Shown here: in pieces, positions 39,208-48,170 of the stretch | How positions within the stretch are numbered: position 1 is the stretch's first letter | Layout: each line of letters opens with the position of its first letter | NCBI GenBank assembly: GCA_902464295.1 | Contig: CABQIW010000006.1 | Coordinates: 1 to 59,133, forward strand | Source: an uncultured Eggerthella sp. | GTDB taxonomy: Bacteria; Actinomycetota; Coriobacteriia; Coriobacteriales; Eggerthellaceae | Length of the DNA: 59,133 bases | Reading direction: 5' to 3' | Program-made: the position numbers and the translations under genes | The notes under the pieces: generated by a model | Told to the model about the DNA's origin: nothing | What the model saw: only the letters and a program-made list of their open reading frames with translations | The model's database searches: none

Positions 39208-41115
39208 ATGCCAAAGATTATTGGAATCGACTTAGGTACGACCAACTCCGCTATGGCGGTCATGGAAGGATCAGAGCCGGAAATTTTGGTTAATGCTGAA
39301 GGCGATCGCACTACCCCTTCGGTAGTAGGTTTTGGCAAAGACGGTGAACGTACGGTCGGTAAAGCTGCGAAGAACAAAGCAGTCACCAACCCCGAGAACA
39401 CCGTTGCTTCCGTGAAGCGCTTCATCGGCCGTTCCTATGGCGAAACGGGCGAGGAGCAGAAGACCGTCGCCTATAACGTGAAGAACGGTAACGGCGGTCG
39501 TGCTGTCGTTGCGATCGACGAACGCGATTACATGCCGGAAGAGATCTCGGCTATGGTGCTCCAGAAGATCAAGTCCGATGCTGAAAAGCGTGTGGGTGAG
39601 CCCATCACCCAAGCAGTCATCACCGTTTCCGCCTACTTCAACGACGCACAGCGTCAGGCAACGAAGGACGCAGGCAAGATCGCTGGCCTCGAGGTGCTCC
39701 GCATCATCAACGAGCCCACGGCAGCAGCGCTTGCATATGGTCTCGACAAGACCAACAAGGACGAGAAGGTTCTCGTGTTCGACCTCGGCGGCGGTACGTT
39801 CGACGTGTCGGTGCTCGAGCTGGGCGATGGCGTATTCGAAGTTTGCTCGACCGCAGGCGACAACCACCTTGGTGGCGACGACTGGGATCAGCGCATCATC
39901 GATTGGCTTGCCGACAAGTTCCAGGCCGATAATGGCATCGACCTGCGTAAGGACAAGATGGCTATGCAGCGTCTGAAGGAAGCTGCTGAAAAAGCGAAGA
40001 TGGAGCTTTCTTCCACCACGCAAACCACCATCAACCTGCCCTTCATCTCTGCAGGCGAAGCTGGTCCGCTTCACTTGGACTACACGCTCACCCGTGCAGA
40101 GTTCGAGCGCATCACCAAAGACTTGCTCGATCGCTGCAAGTTGCCTGTAGAGCAAGCGCTCAAAGATGCTGATCTGAAGACGGGCGACGTGGACGAGGTC
40201 ATCCTTGTTGGTGGTTCGACCCGTATGCCTGCAGTGCAGGAACTGGTCGAGAAGATCACGGGCAAGAAGCCGAACATGTCGGTCAACCCCGATGAAGTAG
40301 TTGCAATGGGTGCAGCTGTTCAGGGCGGCGTTCTGGCAGGCGATGTCGAAGGCATCCTGCTGCTCGACGTTACTCCGCTTTCACTCGGTGTTGAGACCAT
40401 GGGCGGCGTCATGACTAAGATGATCGAGCGCAACACCACCATCCCGACCCGCAAGACTGAGATCTATTCGACGGCGGCTGATAATCAGACCAGCGTTGAG
40501 ATCCATGTCCTGCAGGGCGAGCGCGAAATGGCAGCTGGTAACAAGACACTCGGCAAGTTCCAGCTCACTGGTATCCCGGCCGCACGTCGTGGCATGCCGC
40601 AGATCGAGGTTACGTTCGACATCGATGCGAACGGCATCGTGAACGTTTCCGCTAAGGACCTGGGCACGGGCAAGCAGCAGCAGATCACCATTTCGGGATC
40701 TACCGCACTTACCGATGACGAAGTCGATCGTATGGTGAAGGACGCAGAGATCCATGCAGAGGAAGACGCTGCGCGTAAGCAGGAAGTCGAGATCCGCAAC
40801 AACTGCGATTCGCTCATCAACGCGACCGAGACCACGCTTGCTGAGATCTCCGACAAGGTCGGCGACGACATGAAGAAGCAGGCCGAAGATGCAATCGCGG
40901 CAGCTCGCAGCGCGCTTGAAGGCACTGATCTCGAGGCCATCAAGAAGGAAACCGAAAACCTCCAGCAGGTTGGCTATAAGTTGGCGGAAGTCGTCTACAG
41001 CACCGAAGGTGCACAGGCGGGTGCAGCTGCTGAGACAGCAGAGAGCACTCCAGCAGACGATACGATCGAAGCTGACTTCGAGGTAGTCGACGACGAAGAG
41101 AACAAGGACAACTAA
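39208..41115 (+). CDS. dnaK: Chaperone protein DnaK (Hsp70)
   Basis: A 635-residue Hsp70 that binds unfolded segments under ATP control. ATPase landmarks: GIDLGTTNSAMAV at residues 5-17, the FDLGGGTFDVSVLELG phosphate loop near 190-205, and VGGSTRMPAVQELV near 333. The substrate-binding domain begins at about 385 (LLDVTPLSLGVETMGG). It has the Gram-positive form lacking the 24-residue insert found in Proteobacteria. The C-terminal lid ends in acidic TIEADFEVVDDEE. First gene of dnaK-grpE-dnaJ-hspR-clpB. Confidence 0.98.
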   Translation: MPKIIGIDLGTTNSAMAVMEGSEPEILVNAEGDRTTPSVVGFGKDGERTVGKAAKNKAVTNPENTVASVKRFIGRSYGETGEEQKTVAYNVKNGNGGRAVVAIDERDYMPEEISAMVLQKIKSDAEKRVGEPITQAVITVSAYFNDAQRQATKDAGKIAGLEVLRIINEPTAAALAYGLDKTNKDEKVLVFDLGGGTFDVSVLELGDGVFEVCSTAGDNHLGGDDWDQRIIDWLADKFQADNGIDLRKDKMAMQRLKEAAEKAKMELSSTTQTTINLPFISAGEAGPLHLDYTLTRAEFERITKDLLDRCKLPVEQALKDADLKTGDVDEVILVGGSTRMPAVQELVEKITGKKPNMSVNPDEVVAMGAAVQGGVLAGDVEGILLLDVTPLSLGVETMGGVMTKMIERNTTIPTRKTEIYSTAADNQTSVEIHVLQGEREMAAGNKTLGKFQLTGIPAARRGMPQIEVTFDIDANGIVNVSAKDLGTGKQQQITISGSTALTDDEVDRMVKDAEIHAEEDAARKQEVEIRNNCDSLINATETTLAEISDKVGDDMKKQAEDAIAAARSALEGTDLEAIKKETENLQQVGYKLAEVVYSTEGAQAGAAAETAESTPADDTIEADFEVVDDEENKDN

Positions 41116-41117
41116 TC

Positions 41118-41753
41118 ATGGTGAACGGAAATTCAGAGGAAGAGGTAAAAGATACCGCTGCCACTGATGCCGAGCCGGAAGCTGAAGTTGTCGACGCTGA
41201 AATCGTCGAAGAGGCTGATTCCCCCGAACCTTCGGGGGATGAAGCTTCCGAAGAAGCATCTGCCGAAGCTGCTGTTGCGAAAGCAAAAGAAGAAGCAGCT
41301 GAATGGCAGGGCAAATACCTCAGACTTCATGCGGAATGGGACACTTACCGCCGTCGCATGAAGGAACAGCGCGAGGAAGAATCCAGGCGTGCAACGGAAA
41401 AACTCGTCGAAGACATCATTCCAGTGCTCGACGATTTCGAGCGAAGCATCGACTACGCCAACGAAAACGGCGAAGAAGGGCTGCTCGGAGGGGTAACGGC
41501 AGTGTATGCCAAGCTCAACGAAGTGCTCGTTAAAGAAGGGGTCGAGGTCATCGATCCTGTGGGGCAACCCTACGAAGCACTCGAAGCGCAAGCGGTGGCA
41601 ACGGTTGATAACCCCGATGTTCCCGATGAAACCGTGGAACAGGTTTACCAGAAGGGCTATCGCATGGGTAACAAGGTCATCAGGCCGGCCATGGTAACGG
41701 TAGCGGTTGGTGGACCGAAACGTGAAACCGACGAAGAAGAAGACAACGAGTAA
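41118..41753 (+). CDS. grpE: Nucleotide exchange factor GrpE
   Basis: A 211-residue dimeric exchange factor for DnaK. The first 60 residues are very acidic and disordered; a long coiled-coil helix follows (KAKEEAAEWQGKYLRLHAEWDTYRR, split by its length) and the beta domain contains VDPVGQPY-like IDPVGQPYEALEAQA and NKVIRPAMVTV. GrpE also serves as a thermosensor in other bacteria. It begins two bases after the dnaK stop. A terminator-like hairpin stands between it and dnaJ. Confidence 0.95.
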   Translation: MVNGNSEEEVKDTAATDAEPEAEVVDAEIVEEADSPEPSGDEASEEASAEAAVAKAKEEAAEWQGKYLRLHAEWDTYRRRMKEQREEESRRATEKLVEDIIPVLDDFERSIDYANENGEEGLLGGVTAVYAKLNEVLVKEGVEVIDPVGQPYEALEAQAVATVDNPDVPDETVEQVYQKGYRMGNKVIRPAMVTVAVGGPKRETDEEEDNE

Positions 41754-41764
41754 TCGGAGTTAAG

Positions 41765-41796
41765 CAGGCGGGTCACAAACGGTCCGCCTGTTTTGT
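41765..41796 (+). terminator. Internal terminator/attenuator between grpE and dnaJ
   Basis: CAGGCGG (41765-41771), 12-base loop, CCGCCTG (41784-41790), then TTTTGT. It would reduce transcription of dnaJ, hspR and clpB relative to dnaK and grpE. Confidence 0.8.
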
Positions 41797-41823
41797 ATCA
41801 GAAAAGAAAGAGAGGTGGAACGA

Positions 41824-42804
41824 ATGGCATCCACACCTGATTACTATAAGACGCTAGGCGTTCCACGAAGCGCAACTGCTAGTGAGATCAAAAAGGCATT
41901 TCGTAAGCTTGCTCGTGAACATCACCCCGATGCCGGTGGCGACGAGGCGAAGTTCAAGGAGATCAACGAAGCCTACGAGGTGCTTTCGGATGATAAAAAA
42001 CGCGAGATGTACGACCAGTACGGCACCGCGAACGAAAACCAGATTCCCTTCCAAGGAGGCAATCCTTTTGGAGGAGGAAACCCCTTCGGCGGCGGCACGT
42101 ACACCTACACCACCAGCGGTGGAGGCAATCCCTTTGGCGGCGGTGGCGGTGGCGGCATCGACTGGGCTGACATCTTGGAAAGCCTGCGTAACGGTGAAGG
42201 AGCCTTCGGAACGAATTGGGATTTCGGGGGTGGCGCCCGTCAAGCGCAGCCTGAAAAGGGAGCGGACAAGAAAGTCACGCTCACGGTTTCTTTCGATGAG
42301 GCCTTCAAAGGCGCCGAAAAGAAAGTACGCGTGGTGAACCCCGAAACGCAGGAGAAGGAGACCCTTACCATCAAGGTGCCTGCGGGTGCCATGGAAGGCG
42401 GTCGCGTGCGCATGAAGGGCAAGGGCCATCCAGGGGCGAACGGTGGCGCAGCGGGCGATCTGCTCGTCACGATCAAGATCGCACCTGATGCGAACTTCAG
42501 CCGCAAAGGGGCAGACGTCATTACGAAACTGCCGGTGAGCATCGACGAAGCTGCACTTGGTGCGCAGATCGTAGTGCCCACTCCTTCAGGCAAGAAGGCA
42601 CGCGTGCGCGTTCCGGCAGGAACACAAGATGGTGCGGTGCTCACGCTGAAAGGCCAAGGTGCACCACGTCTTGGCAAGAACGCTTCGGGAACGGGAGACT
42701 TGAAAGTCGAGATCGAGGTCAAGATTCCCACCACCCTTAACGATGAACAGAAAGCTGCGCTTGAGGCATTCAAGGCAGCAACGCCTGAAAGTGTAAGGGG
42801 GTAG
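41824..42804 (+). CDS. dnaJ: DnaJ-type cochaperone without zinc finger
   Basis: A 326-residue class B (CbpA-like) J-protein. The J domain has the HPD triad at residues 34-36. A Gly/Phe region follows with NPFGGG repeats (near 80-115) and the client-binding barrels begin about 145 (KKVTLTVSFDEAFKGAEKKV). The four CxxCxGxG zinc motifs of canonical DnaJ are absent. GTG 41815 is in frame, but ATG 41824 has GAGGTGG at the right distance. The stop is four bases before hspR. Confidence 0.93.
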   Translation: MASTPDYYKTLGVPRSATASEIKKAFRKLAREHHPDAGGDEAKFKEINEAYEVLSDDKKREMYDQYGTANENQIPFQGGNPFGGGNPFGGGTYTYTTSGGGNPFGGGGGGGIDWADILESLRNGEGAFGTNWDFGGGARQAQPEKGADKKVTLTVSFDEAFKGAEKKVRVVNPETQEKETLTIKVPAGAMEGGRVRMKGKGHPGANGGAAGDLLVTIKIAPDANFSRKGADVITKLPVSIDEAALGAQIVVPTPSGKKARVRVPAGTQDGAVLTLKGQGAPRLGKNASGTGDLKVEIEVKIPTTLNDEQKAALEAFKAATPESVRG

Positions 42805-42807
42805 CCG

Positions 42808-43188
42808 ATGAATGATCGCAATCGCCCCCTCTACATGATCGGCGTCGCTGCTGAACTAGCGGGCGTTCATCCGCAAACCTTGCGTATCTATGAGCAAAAA
42901 GGTTTGGTGAATCCTCAACGTACGCGTGGCAATACGCGTATGTACTCTCAGGCCGACATCGAGCGCCTGCAGTTGATCAACGAACTCACGAGCGAGGGGA
43001 TCAACTTAGCAGGGGTCATTCGCATTCTCGACCTGCAGGGGCGTCTGAATGAGCGCGACGACGAAATCGACGATCTGCATAAGCGCGTTCGGCGTCTTGC
43101 CGATCGTGTGCACGAGTTGGAAACATTCGAACACGTGAGCAGTCTCGTAGCGCAATCAACGTCGCTCGAGTTGCGTCGTATTCGTTAG
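42808..43188 (+). CDS. hspR: HspR heat-shock repressor (MerR family)
   Basis: A 126-residue regulator. The N-terminus has the MerR HTH (YMIGVAAELAGVHPQTLRIYEQKGLVNPQRT) and the arm GNTRMYSQADIERLQLI; it ends in a coiled coil and no metal-binding Cys. Actinobacterial HspR needs DnaK as corepressor and represses the dnaK operon and clpB; its position directly between dnaJ and clpB is typical. It likely closes a feedback loop on the operon. Confidence 0.95.
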   Translation: MNDRNRPLYMIGVAAELAGVHPQTLRIYEQKGLVNPQRTRGNTRMYSQADIERLQLINELTSEGINLAGVIRILDLQGRLNERDDEIDDLHKRVRRLADRVHELETFEHVSSLVAQSTSLELRRIR

Positions 43189-43235
43189 GGCGTTCATCAC
43201 CCTAAAACAAAAAAACAAATGAAAGGAAAAGCTTC

Positions 43236-45992
43236 ATGGATTTACAGAAGATGTTAGAAAAACTGGCGCTTTCTGCCCAAGAAGCTCTGCAATCTGCCAT
43301 GAGCATTGCTGGCGAGGCAAAGGCAGGAATGGTCGAACCCATTCACATGCTTGCCGCACTGCTCTCGTCTGGCGAGCATAATATCGATGCCATCGTCAAG
43401 CGCCTTGGCGCCGATCCGAAGCTTCTGCGCGATGAAGTCCAAGCAGAGATCGATCGCATGCCGAAGGTAGAAGGCGGCGGCATCATGGGCATGACCGCCC
43501 CTTCTATGGCACTCGTCTCACTGCTCGACAAGGCGGTGAAGATCGCAGAGAAATTGGGCGATTCGTACGCCACAAGTGAGCATTTGCTCATCGCGCTCTC
43601 AGAAGAGAACGATGCAGCAGGCAAGATTTTGAACAATGCAGGAATCAATAAGAACGATATTGAAAAAGCGTATGAAGAATTGCGAGGTGATACGCGCGTG
43701 ACTGATCAACAATCAAAAACAGAATTCGAGGTATTGGACCAATATGGCAATAACCTCACCAAAGCGGCGCGCGAAGGCAAACTGGATCCAGTGATCGGCC
43801 GTAACGAAGAGATTCGTCGAACCATCCAGGTGCTGTCGCGTCGTACGAAGAACAACCCCGTGCTCATTGGCGAGCCGGGCACTGGTAAAACAGCTATCGT
43901 CGAAGGGCTGGCCCAGCGTATCGTTGCGGGCGATGTTCCTTCTTCACTGCAGGATCGTGAACTTATCGCGCTCGATCTGCCTTCTATGTTGGCAGGCGCG
44001 AAGTATCGCGGTGAATTCGAGGATCGCCTGAAGGCAGTGCTGCGTGAAGTGAAGGAATCGGACGGACAGATTATTCTGTTCATCGACGAGCTTCACACGA
44101 TCGTAGGTGCTGGTTCATCGGGTGATTCATCGATGGACGCGGGCAATATGCTCAAGCCAGCGCTCGCGCGAGGGGAGCTGCATGCTATCGGTGCGACTAC
44201 GCTCGACGAATACCGTAAGTACATCGAGAAGGATGCGGCGCTTGAGCGCAGGTTCCAGCCGGTCATGGTGGGCGAGCCTTCCGTGGAAGATACCATTGCT
44301 ATCTTGCGTGGCCTGAAGGAGAAGTACGAGATTCATCATGGCGTGCGCGTGACCGACTCGGCTATCGTGGCGGCAGCAGAGCTCTCGAACCGCTACATTT
44401 CCGACCGCTTCCTTCCCGATAAAGCGATCGACCTTATGGACGAGGCAGCATCGCGTCTGCGTATTGAGATCGATTCGATGCCTGAAGAGGTCGATCTTGC
44501 CGAGCGCAAGCTCACGCAGATGCAGATCGAAGAGCAAGCACTCATGAAAGAATCGGACGAGCCGAGCAAGGAGCGTCTCGAACAGCTGCGTAAGGACATC
44601 GCAGCAGCCCAGGAATCGCTCGACAAACGCAAGGCTGAATGGAAGAACGAGAAGGACTCCATCGTTTCAGTCCAGAACTTGAAGGCCGATATCGAAGCGG
44701 CGCAGCTCGAAGAAGAGCGCGCAACGCGTGAAGGCGATCTGGCACGAGCTTCCGAGCTTCGTTTCGGACGCATTCCTGAACTGCAGGAGCAGCTGAAAGC
44801 AGCGACCGCAGCGCTCGAGGCACGCCAGGCAGATGGCACCATCCTGAAAGAGGAGGTCACTGAAGACGAGATCGCCGAGGTGGTTTCTTCGTGGACGGGC
44901 ATCCCTATCACGAAGATGATGCAAGGCGAAATGGAAAAACTCATCGATCTTGAGGATCGTTTGCATGAGCGAGTGGTTGGACAGAACGAGGCCGTTTCGG
45001 CGGTAGCGGGTGCGATCCGCCGCAGCCGTGCAGGGCTCGCGGATCCCGAGCAACCTATCGGCAGCTTCTTGTTCCTCGGACCGACCGGTGTTGGTAAGAC
45101 CGAGCTTGCAAAAGCGTTGGCAGAATGCCTCTTCGATGACGAAAAGGCCATGATCCGCATCGATATGTCGGAGTACATGGAGAAATTTTCCGTGCAGCGC
45201 CTGATCGGTGCACCTCCGGGATACGTGGGTTATGACGAAGGTGGCCAGCTTACCGAGGCCGTGCGCCGCAAGCCCTACAGCGTCATCCTGCTCGACGAGG
45301 TCGAGAAGGCTCATCCCGATGTGTTCAACGTGCTCTTGCAGGTGCTCGACGATGGCCGTTTGACCGATGGCCAAGGTCGTGTGGTCAGCTTCAAGAATGC
45401 GATCATCATCATGACCTCCAATATCGGCAGCCAGCTTATCCGTGAGCGCGATAAGGAAGAGACCATGGGAGACATGGTCGAGGACATGCAGAAGATGACA
45501 CCGGAAGCTGCAGCCAAGCGTATGGCAGAATTCGCCAATCGCATGCAAGATGCGTTGCGCAACACCTTCCGTCCCGAGTTCTTGAACCGCATCGATGACA
45601 TCATCACGTTCAACGAGTTGAACATTGCGAGCATCGAGCCGATCGTCGATCTGCAACTTGCAGAGGTTTCGGCACGCTTGAAGGATCGCAAGATCGAGCT
45701 CGAGATCACGCCGGCAGCGAAAGAGCGTTTGGCTATCGACGGCTACGATCCGGTCTATGGCGCACGTCCCCTGAAGCGTCTCATCCAGCGTCAGGTGGTC
45801 GACCGTGTTGCAACGGGCATCATCGAAGGCAAGATCTACGATGGTTCGACGGTTACGATCGATATCGATGCCGAAGGAAACTACGCTGCTCAGGTGGACA
45901 ACCACGGTAAGGACAGCGATCTTCCCGATGGTGCAGCCGAGCTTCTTGAAGAAGCGAATTCGTTCTTGAACGAAGTTGAGGGCGAAGAATAG
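43236..45992 (+). CDS. clpB: ATP-dependent disaggregase ClpB
   Basis: A 918-residue Hsp100 disaggregase that rescues aggregated proteins with DnaK. Order: N-domain (residues 1-150), AAA1 with Walker A GEPGTGKT (212-219), a coiled-coil middle domain of about 400-520 (KRKAEWKNEKDSIVSVQNL), and AAA2 with Walker A GPTGVGKT (615-622), then LIGAPPGYVGYDEGGQLTEAV. The full ClpB middle domain distinguishes it from ClpC. It is about 50 residues longer than E. coli ClpB. SD AAAGGAAAA precedes the ATG. A strong terminator follows. Confidence 0.97.
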   Translation: MDLQKMLEKLALSAQEALQSAMSIAGEAKAGMVEPIHMLAALLSSGEHNIDAIVKRLGADPKLLRDEVQAEIDRMPKVEGGGIMGMTAPSMALVSLLDKAVKIAEKLGDSYATSEHLLIALSEENDAAGKILNNAGINKNDIEKAYEELRGDTRVTDQQSKTEFEVLDQYGNNLTKAAREGKLDPVIGRNEEIRRTIQVLSRRTKNNPVLIGEPGTGKTAIVEGLAQRIVAGDVPSSLQDRELIALDLPSMLAGAKYRGEFEDRLKAVLREVKESDGQIILFIDELHTIVGAGSSGDSSMDAGNMLKPALARGELHAIGATTLDEYRKYIEKDAALERRFQPVMVGEPSVEDTIAILRGLKEKYEIHHGVRVTDSAIVAAAELSNRYISDRFLPDKAIDLMDEAASRLRIEIDSMPEEVDLAERKLTQMQIEEQALMKESDEPSKERLEQLRKDIAAAQESLDKRKAEWKNEKDSIVSVQNLKADIEAAQLEEERATREGDLARASELRFGRIPELQEQLKAATAALEARQADGTILKEEVTEDEIAEVVSSWTGIPITKMMQGEMEKLIDLEDRLHERVVGQNEAVSAVAGAIRRSRAGLADPEQPIGSFLFLGPTGVGKTELAKALAECLFDDEKAMIRIDMSEYMEKFSVQRLIGAPPGYVGYDEGGQLTEAVRRKPYSVILLDEVEKAHPDVFNVLLQVLDDGRLTDGQGRVVSFKNAIIIMTSNIGSQLIRERDKEETMGDMVEDMQKMTPEAAAKRMAEFANRMQDALRNTFRPEFLNRIDDIITFNELNIASIEPIVDLQLAEVSARLKDRKIELEITPAAKERLAIDGYDPVYGARPLKRLIQRQVVDRVATGIIEGKIYDGSTVTIDIDAEGNYAAQVDNHGKDSDLPDGAAELLEEANSFLNEVEGEE

Positions 45993-46028
45993 TTTTTGCC
46001 GTTTCGACCCGATCGATCTTAGTCGATG

Positions 46029-46065
46029 AAGACCAGGTTGTTATATATGACAGCCTGGTCTTTTT
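46029..46065 (+). terminator. Terminator of the dnaK-clpB operon
   Basis: AAGACCAGG (46029-46037), loop of 16 bases, CCTGGTCTT (46054-46062) then TTT. Confidence 0.88.
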
Positions 46066-46137
46066 ATTCGGTGATAAACCATAGCGAACTCATAGCTTTA
46101 TGCGGTATCATTATGCGTATGCGGAAAGGGAAGCATA

Positions 46138-46500
46138 ATGCGACAGCCACATATTGCACCACCAGGGGCCGATACCTTCCTTATTTCCATCGATTCATAT
46201 GAAGATGGGAAGATGACGGGTACCCTCGACAGCGTTATCATGTCTGCTCCGGTAAGCTTTTCAAGTTTGCCAAGCCTTATCATGCTCATAGACAACATTC
46301 TCGATCAGCAGACTGAATCGCTGCAGTCGATCCTTTCTCCGATAGATCCTGCTTTCGTTCCCTCTTTCGAACTCGAGGTTCTCTTCCGCCAGCACCATAC
46401 CTGGCAGGGGCGCATCAAATGGGATGCGGGTCAGAAACAAGCTACGTTCAAAAGCGTTCTCGAGCTTCTGTTCATCATCGAGATGGCTTTCGGAGATTAA
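46138..46500 (+). CDS. Small uncharacterised protein
   Basis: A 120-residue protein without recognised family. It ends in FKSVLELLFIIEMAFGD after QGRIKWDAGQKQATF, a pattern I associate with short conserved Gram-positive proteins of unknown role. No signal or TM. AAGGGAAG precedes the ATG. It shares a transcript with the Fe-S nitroreductase 15 bases downstream. Confidence 0.65.
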   Translation: MRQPHIAPPGADTFLISIDSYEDGKMTGTLDSVIMSAPVSFSSLPSLIMLIDNILDQQTESLQSILSPIDPAFVPSFELEVLFRQHHTWQGRIKWDAGQKQATFKSVLELLFIIEMAFGD

Positions 46501-46515
46501 AGGGAGAGGGTCATC

Positions 46516-47316
46516 ATGGGGGAAACAGATGTTCATATCGACGAAGATCTTTGTACAGGATGCGGGGCCTGCGTGCATGATTGCATCCAGCGCAATCTCG
46601 TTCTCGAAAATGGTAAGGCGCACCCGCTCACGGAATGCATGAAGTGTGGCCACTGCGTGGCTATTTGCCCTGAGGGAGCGCCGAGCATCCCTGCCTATGC
46701 TGATCCACCGATCGATTTTGATCCTGCTACCTTCGATCTTCCCACCGAGAATCTTTTGAACAGCATCAAATTTCGTCGTAGCATCCGTGCGTTCAAAGAC
46801 GAACCGATCTCGATGGAGCATCTGCATCTACTCATGGAAGCCGGTGGGCATACGCCTACAGCGAAGAACACACAGATGTGCCGTTTTGATTTTCTCCAAG
46901 ATAGCTTGCCTGAATTCAAAGAGCTTATCTGGTCGTATCTTTCAGAGGTATATGAGGCCAATCGCATCATGCCGATTCCTCCAGAAACGCTGGGTCGCTT
47001 CATTGAGAATAGACGCGCCGATCCAAAAGATGATTATCTGTTCCGTGATGCTCCTGCGGTTCTCTTCATCGAATCGCCCGACCCGCTTAATGCGGGGCTT
47101 GCAGCAGGCGCGATCGAAATGGTGGCACACACGCTTGGTATTGGCGTGCTCTATAACGGGTATCTGCGACGCGTAGTGGATTCGTGTCCTGCTGCGCGCG
47201 CTTATTTCGATATGAGCGACGAACGCGGTCTGCACGTTTGCATGCTTCTTGGCTACCAGCAAAAACGCTACTATCGCACCGCACCTCGCCGCTTCCCCAG
47301 CGTCGTCCTCCGCTAA
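46516..47316 (+). CDS. Fe-S nitroreductase-family protein
   Basis: A 266-residue protein. A ferredoxin-like head holds two 4Fe-4S motifs, CTGCGACVHDC (near 13-23) and CMKCGHCVAIC (near 41-51). A nitroreductase FMN fold follows from about 80 (NSIKFRRSIRAFKDEPISME, then GGHTPTAKNTQMCRF). Such proteins reduce flavin-bound substrates with electrons from ferredoxin. Substrate unknown. GGGAGAGGG precedes the ATG. Complete, no disrupted motif. Confidence 0.88.
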   Translation: MGETDVHIDEDLCTGCGACVHDCIQRNLVLENGKAHPLTECMKCGHCVAICPEGAPSIPAYADPPIDFDPATFDLPTENLLNSIKFRRSIRAFKDEPISMEHLHLLMEAGGHTPTAKNTQMCRFDFLQDSLPEFKELIWSYLSEVYEANRIMPIPPETLGRFIENRRADPKDDYLFRDAPAVLFIESPDPLNAGLAAGAIEMVAHTLGIGVLYNGYLRRVVDSCPAARAYFDMSDERGLHVCMLLGYQQKRYYRTAPRRFPSVVLR

Positions 47317-47458
47317 AAGTCGTCTGCAAACCAGCCGGTTCGATCAGCTAAGAGCGCGAGACGTATCACACGCAAGCAGCACGCCTATGGTGCGCATCGA
47401 GGTTACCCTGCGGCAGACCTTCTCCCGGAAAACACTAAGCGGAGAAGCGCGGAAGCGC

Positions 47459-47464
47459 TACACT
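47459..47464 (+). promoter_or_regulatory. TACACT -10 element of the 187-aa gene
   Basis: In the context GCGCTACACT, matching those at 17894, 23452 and 52943. Transcription would start near 47471, giving a leader that includes the hairpin at 47486-47518. Confidence 0.45.
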
Positions 47465-47485
47465 CATAGTGAAACGAAAAGAAAT

Positions 47486-47518
47486 AAGGTGACGAACGAC
47501 CGGGTAGTTTGTCACCTT
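47486..47518 (+). promoter_or_regulatory. Leader hairpin before the 187-aa gene
   Basis: AAGGTGACGAAC (47486-47497), loop GACCGGGTA, GTTTGTCACCTT (47507-47518), 12 pairs with one G-U. It ends just ahead of the AAAGG ribosome binding site and may protect the mRNA 5' end or bind a regulator. Confidence 0.6.
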
Positions 47519-47535
47519 GCAGAAAGGTTTTCATC

Positions 47536-48099
47536 ATGGCTGATAGAATGATCGATCCTACCAACAATGATCCGCAGGGCGAAATCACCGACGAGTTGAA
47601 AGCGGTCGTGCAAGCTGTTCTGAACGAGGCTGTTTCCAAGATGGAAGCAGGCGAAGAGATCATTCCTTTCACGGGTTTGGCAGTCAAGGAAAATCTGTTC
47701 ATCGAAACGCATCCGGGCGACGATGCAGAAACATGTTTCACGCTTGCGCGTCGTGAAGTAGAAGGTGCACGCGGTGCCACGGCCTATGCATTCTGCTACG
47801 ACGGATATCTCGACACCGATGATGGTATGAAGGACTGCATCATCGCTGAAGGTGGTTTGCCAGGTGCTCCGGAGGCATACGCATTCGGATATCTCTACGA
47901 TGAGGACGGCATCAAGAAGGACATCGTCTACATCGGTCCTGCACCCAACTTCATGGAGGGCTTGAAGCTCGAGCTCGATGTGGAAGGCACGCTCGATCCG
48001 CGCGATGCTCTTAAAGATGCATGGGATGAAGAAGACTCCAAAGCAGCCGAGCTTGCTGAAGAAGACTTCACCACTTCAGACGCAACTGCTGAGCAATAA
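47536..48099 (+). CDS. Acidic protein of unknown function ending in a TSDA motif
   Basis: A 187-residue acidic protein. I recall similar short hypothetical proteins in Coriobacteria with HPGDDAETCFTLARREVEGARGA-type and YAFCYDGYLDTDDGMKDC-type segments, but no function is known to me. Residues 176-184 are EDFTTSDAT, then AEQ-stop: the same motif occurs four times in the RHH-nucleotidyltransferase protein that faces it and once in the L9 tail. A 5'-hairpin precedes the gene. ATG 47536 has AAAGG; the longer frame from 47509 lacks support. Confidence 0.75.
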   Translation: MADRMIDPTNNDPQGEITDELKAVVQAVLNEAVSKMEAGEEIIPFTGLAVKENLFIETHPGDDAETCFTLARREVEGARGATAYAFCYDGYLDTDDGMKDCIIAEGGLPGAPEAYAFGYLYDEDGIKKDIVYIGPAPNFMEGLKLELDVEGTLDPRDALKDAWDEEDSKAAELAEEDFTTSDATAEQ

Positions 48100-48122
48100 G
48101 CACAAAACGATTCACGAGCATA

Positions 48123-48152
48123 AAAAAAGCCGCTTCAACGAGCGGCTTTTTT
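48123..48152. terminator. Bidirectional terminator
   Basis: AGCCGCT (48128-48134), loop TCAACG, AGCGGCT (48141-48147), with A and T runs on the two sides. It serves both convergent genes. Confidence 0.92.
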
Positions 48153-48170
48153 GTTTTATGAAGACGTGTT

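Noticed and set aside
41824..42804. Zinc-finger DnaJ
   Set aside because: No CxxCxGxG motif is found; the protein is the class B type.
47732..47747. parS-like TGTTTCACGCTTGCGC in the 187-aa gene
   Set aside because: The right half is not palindromic; only seven bases match by chance.
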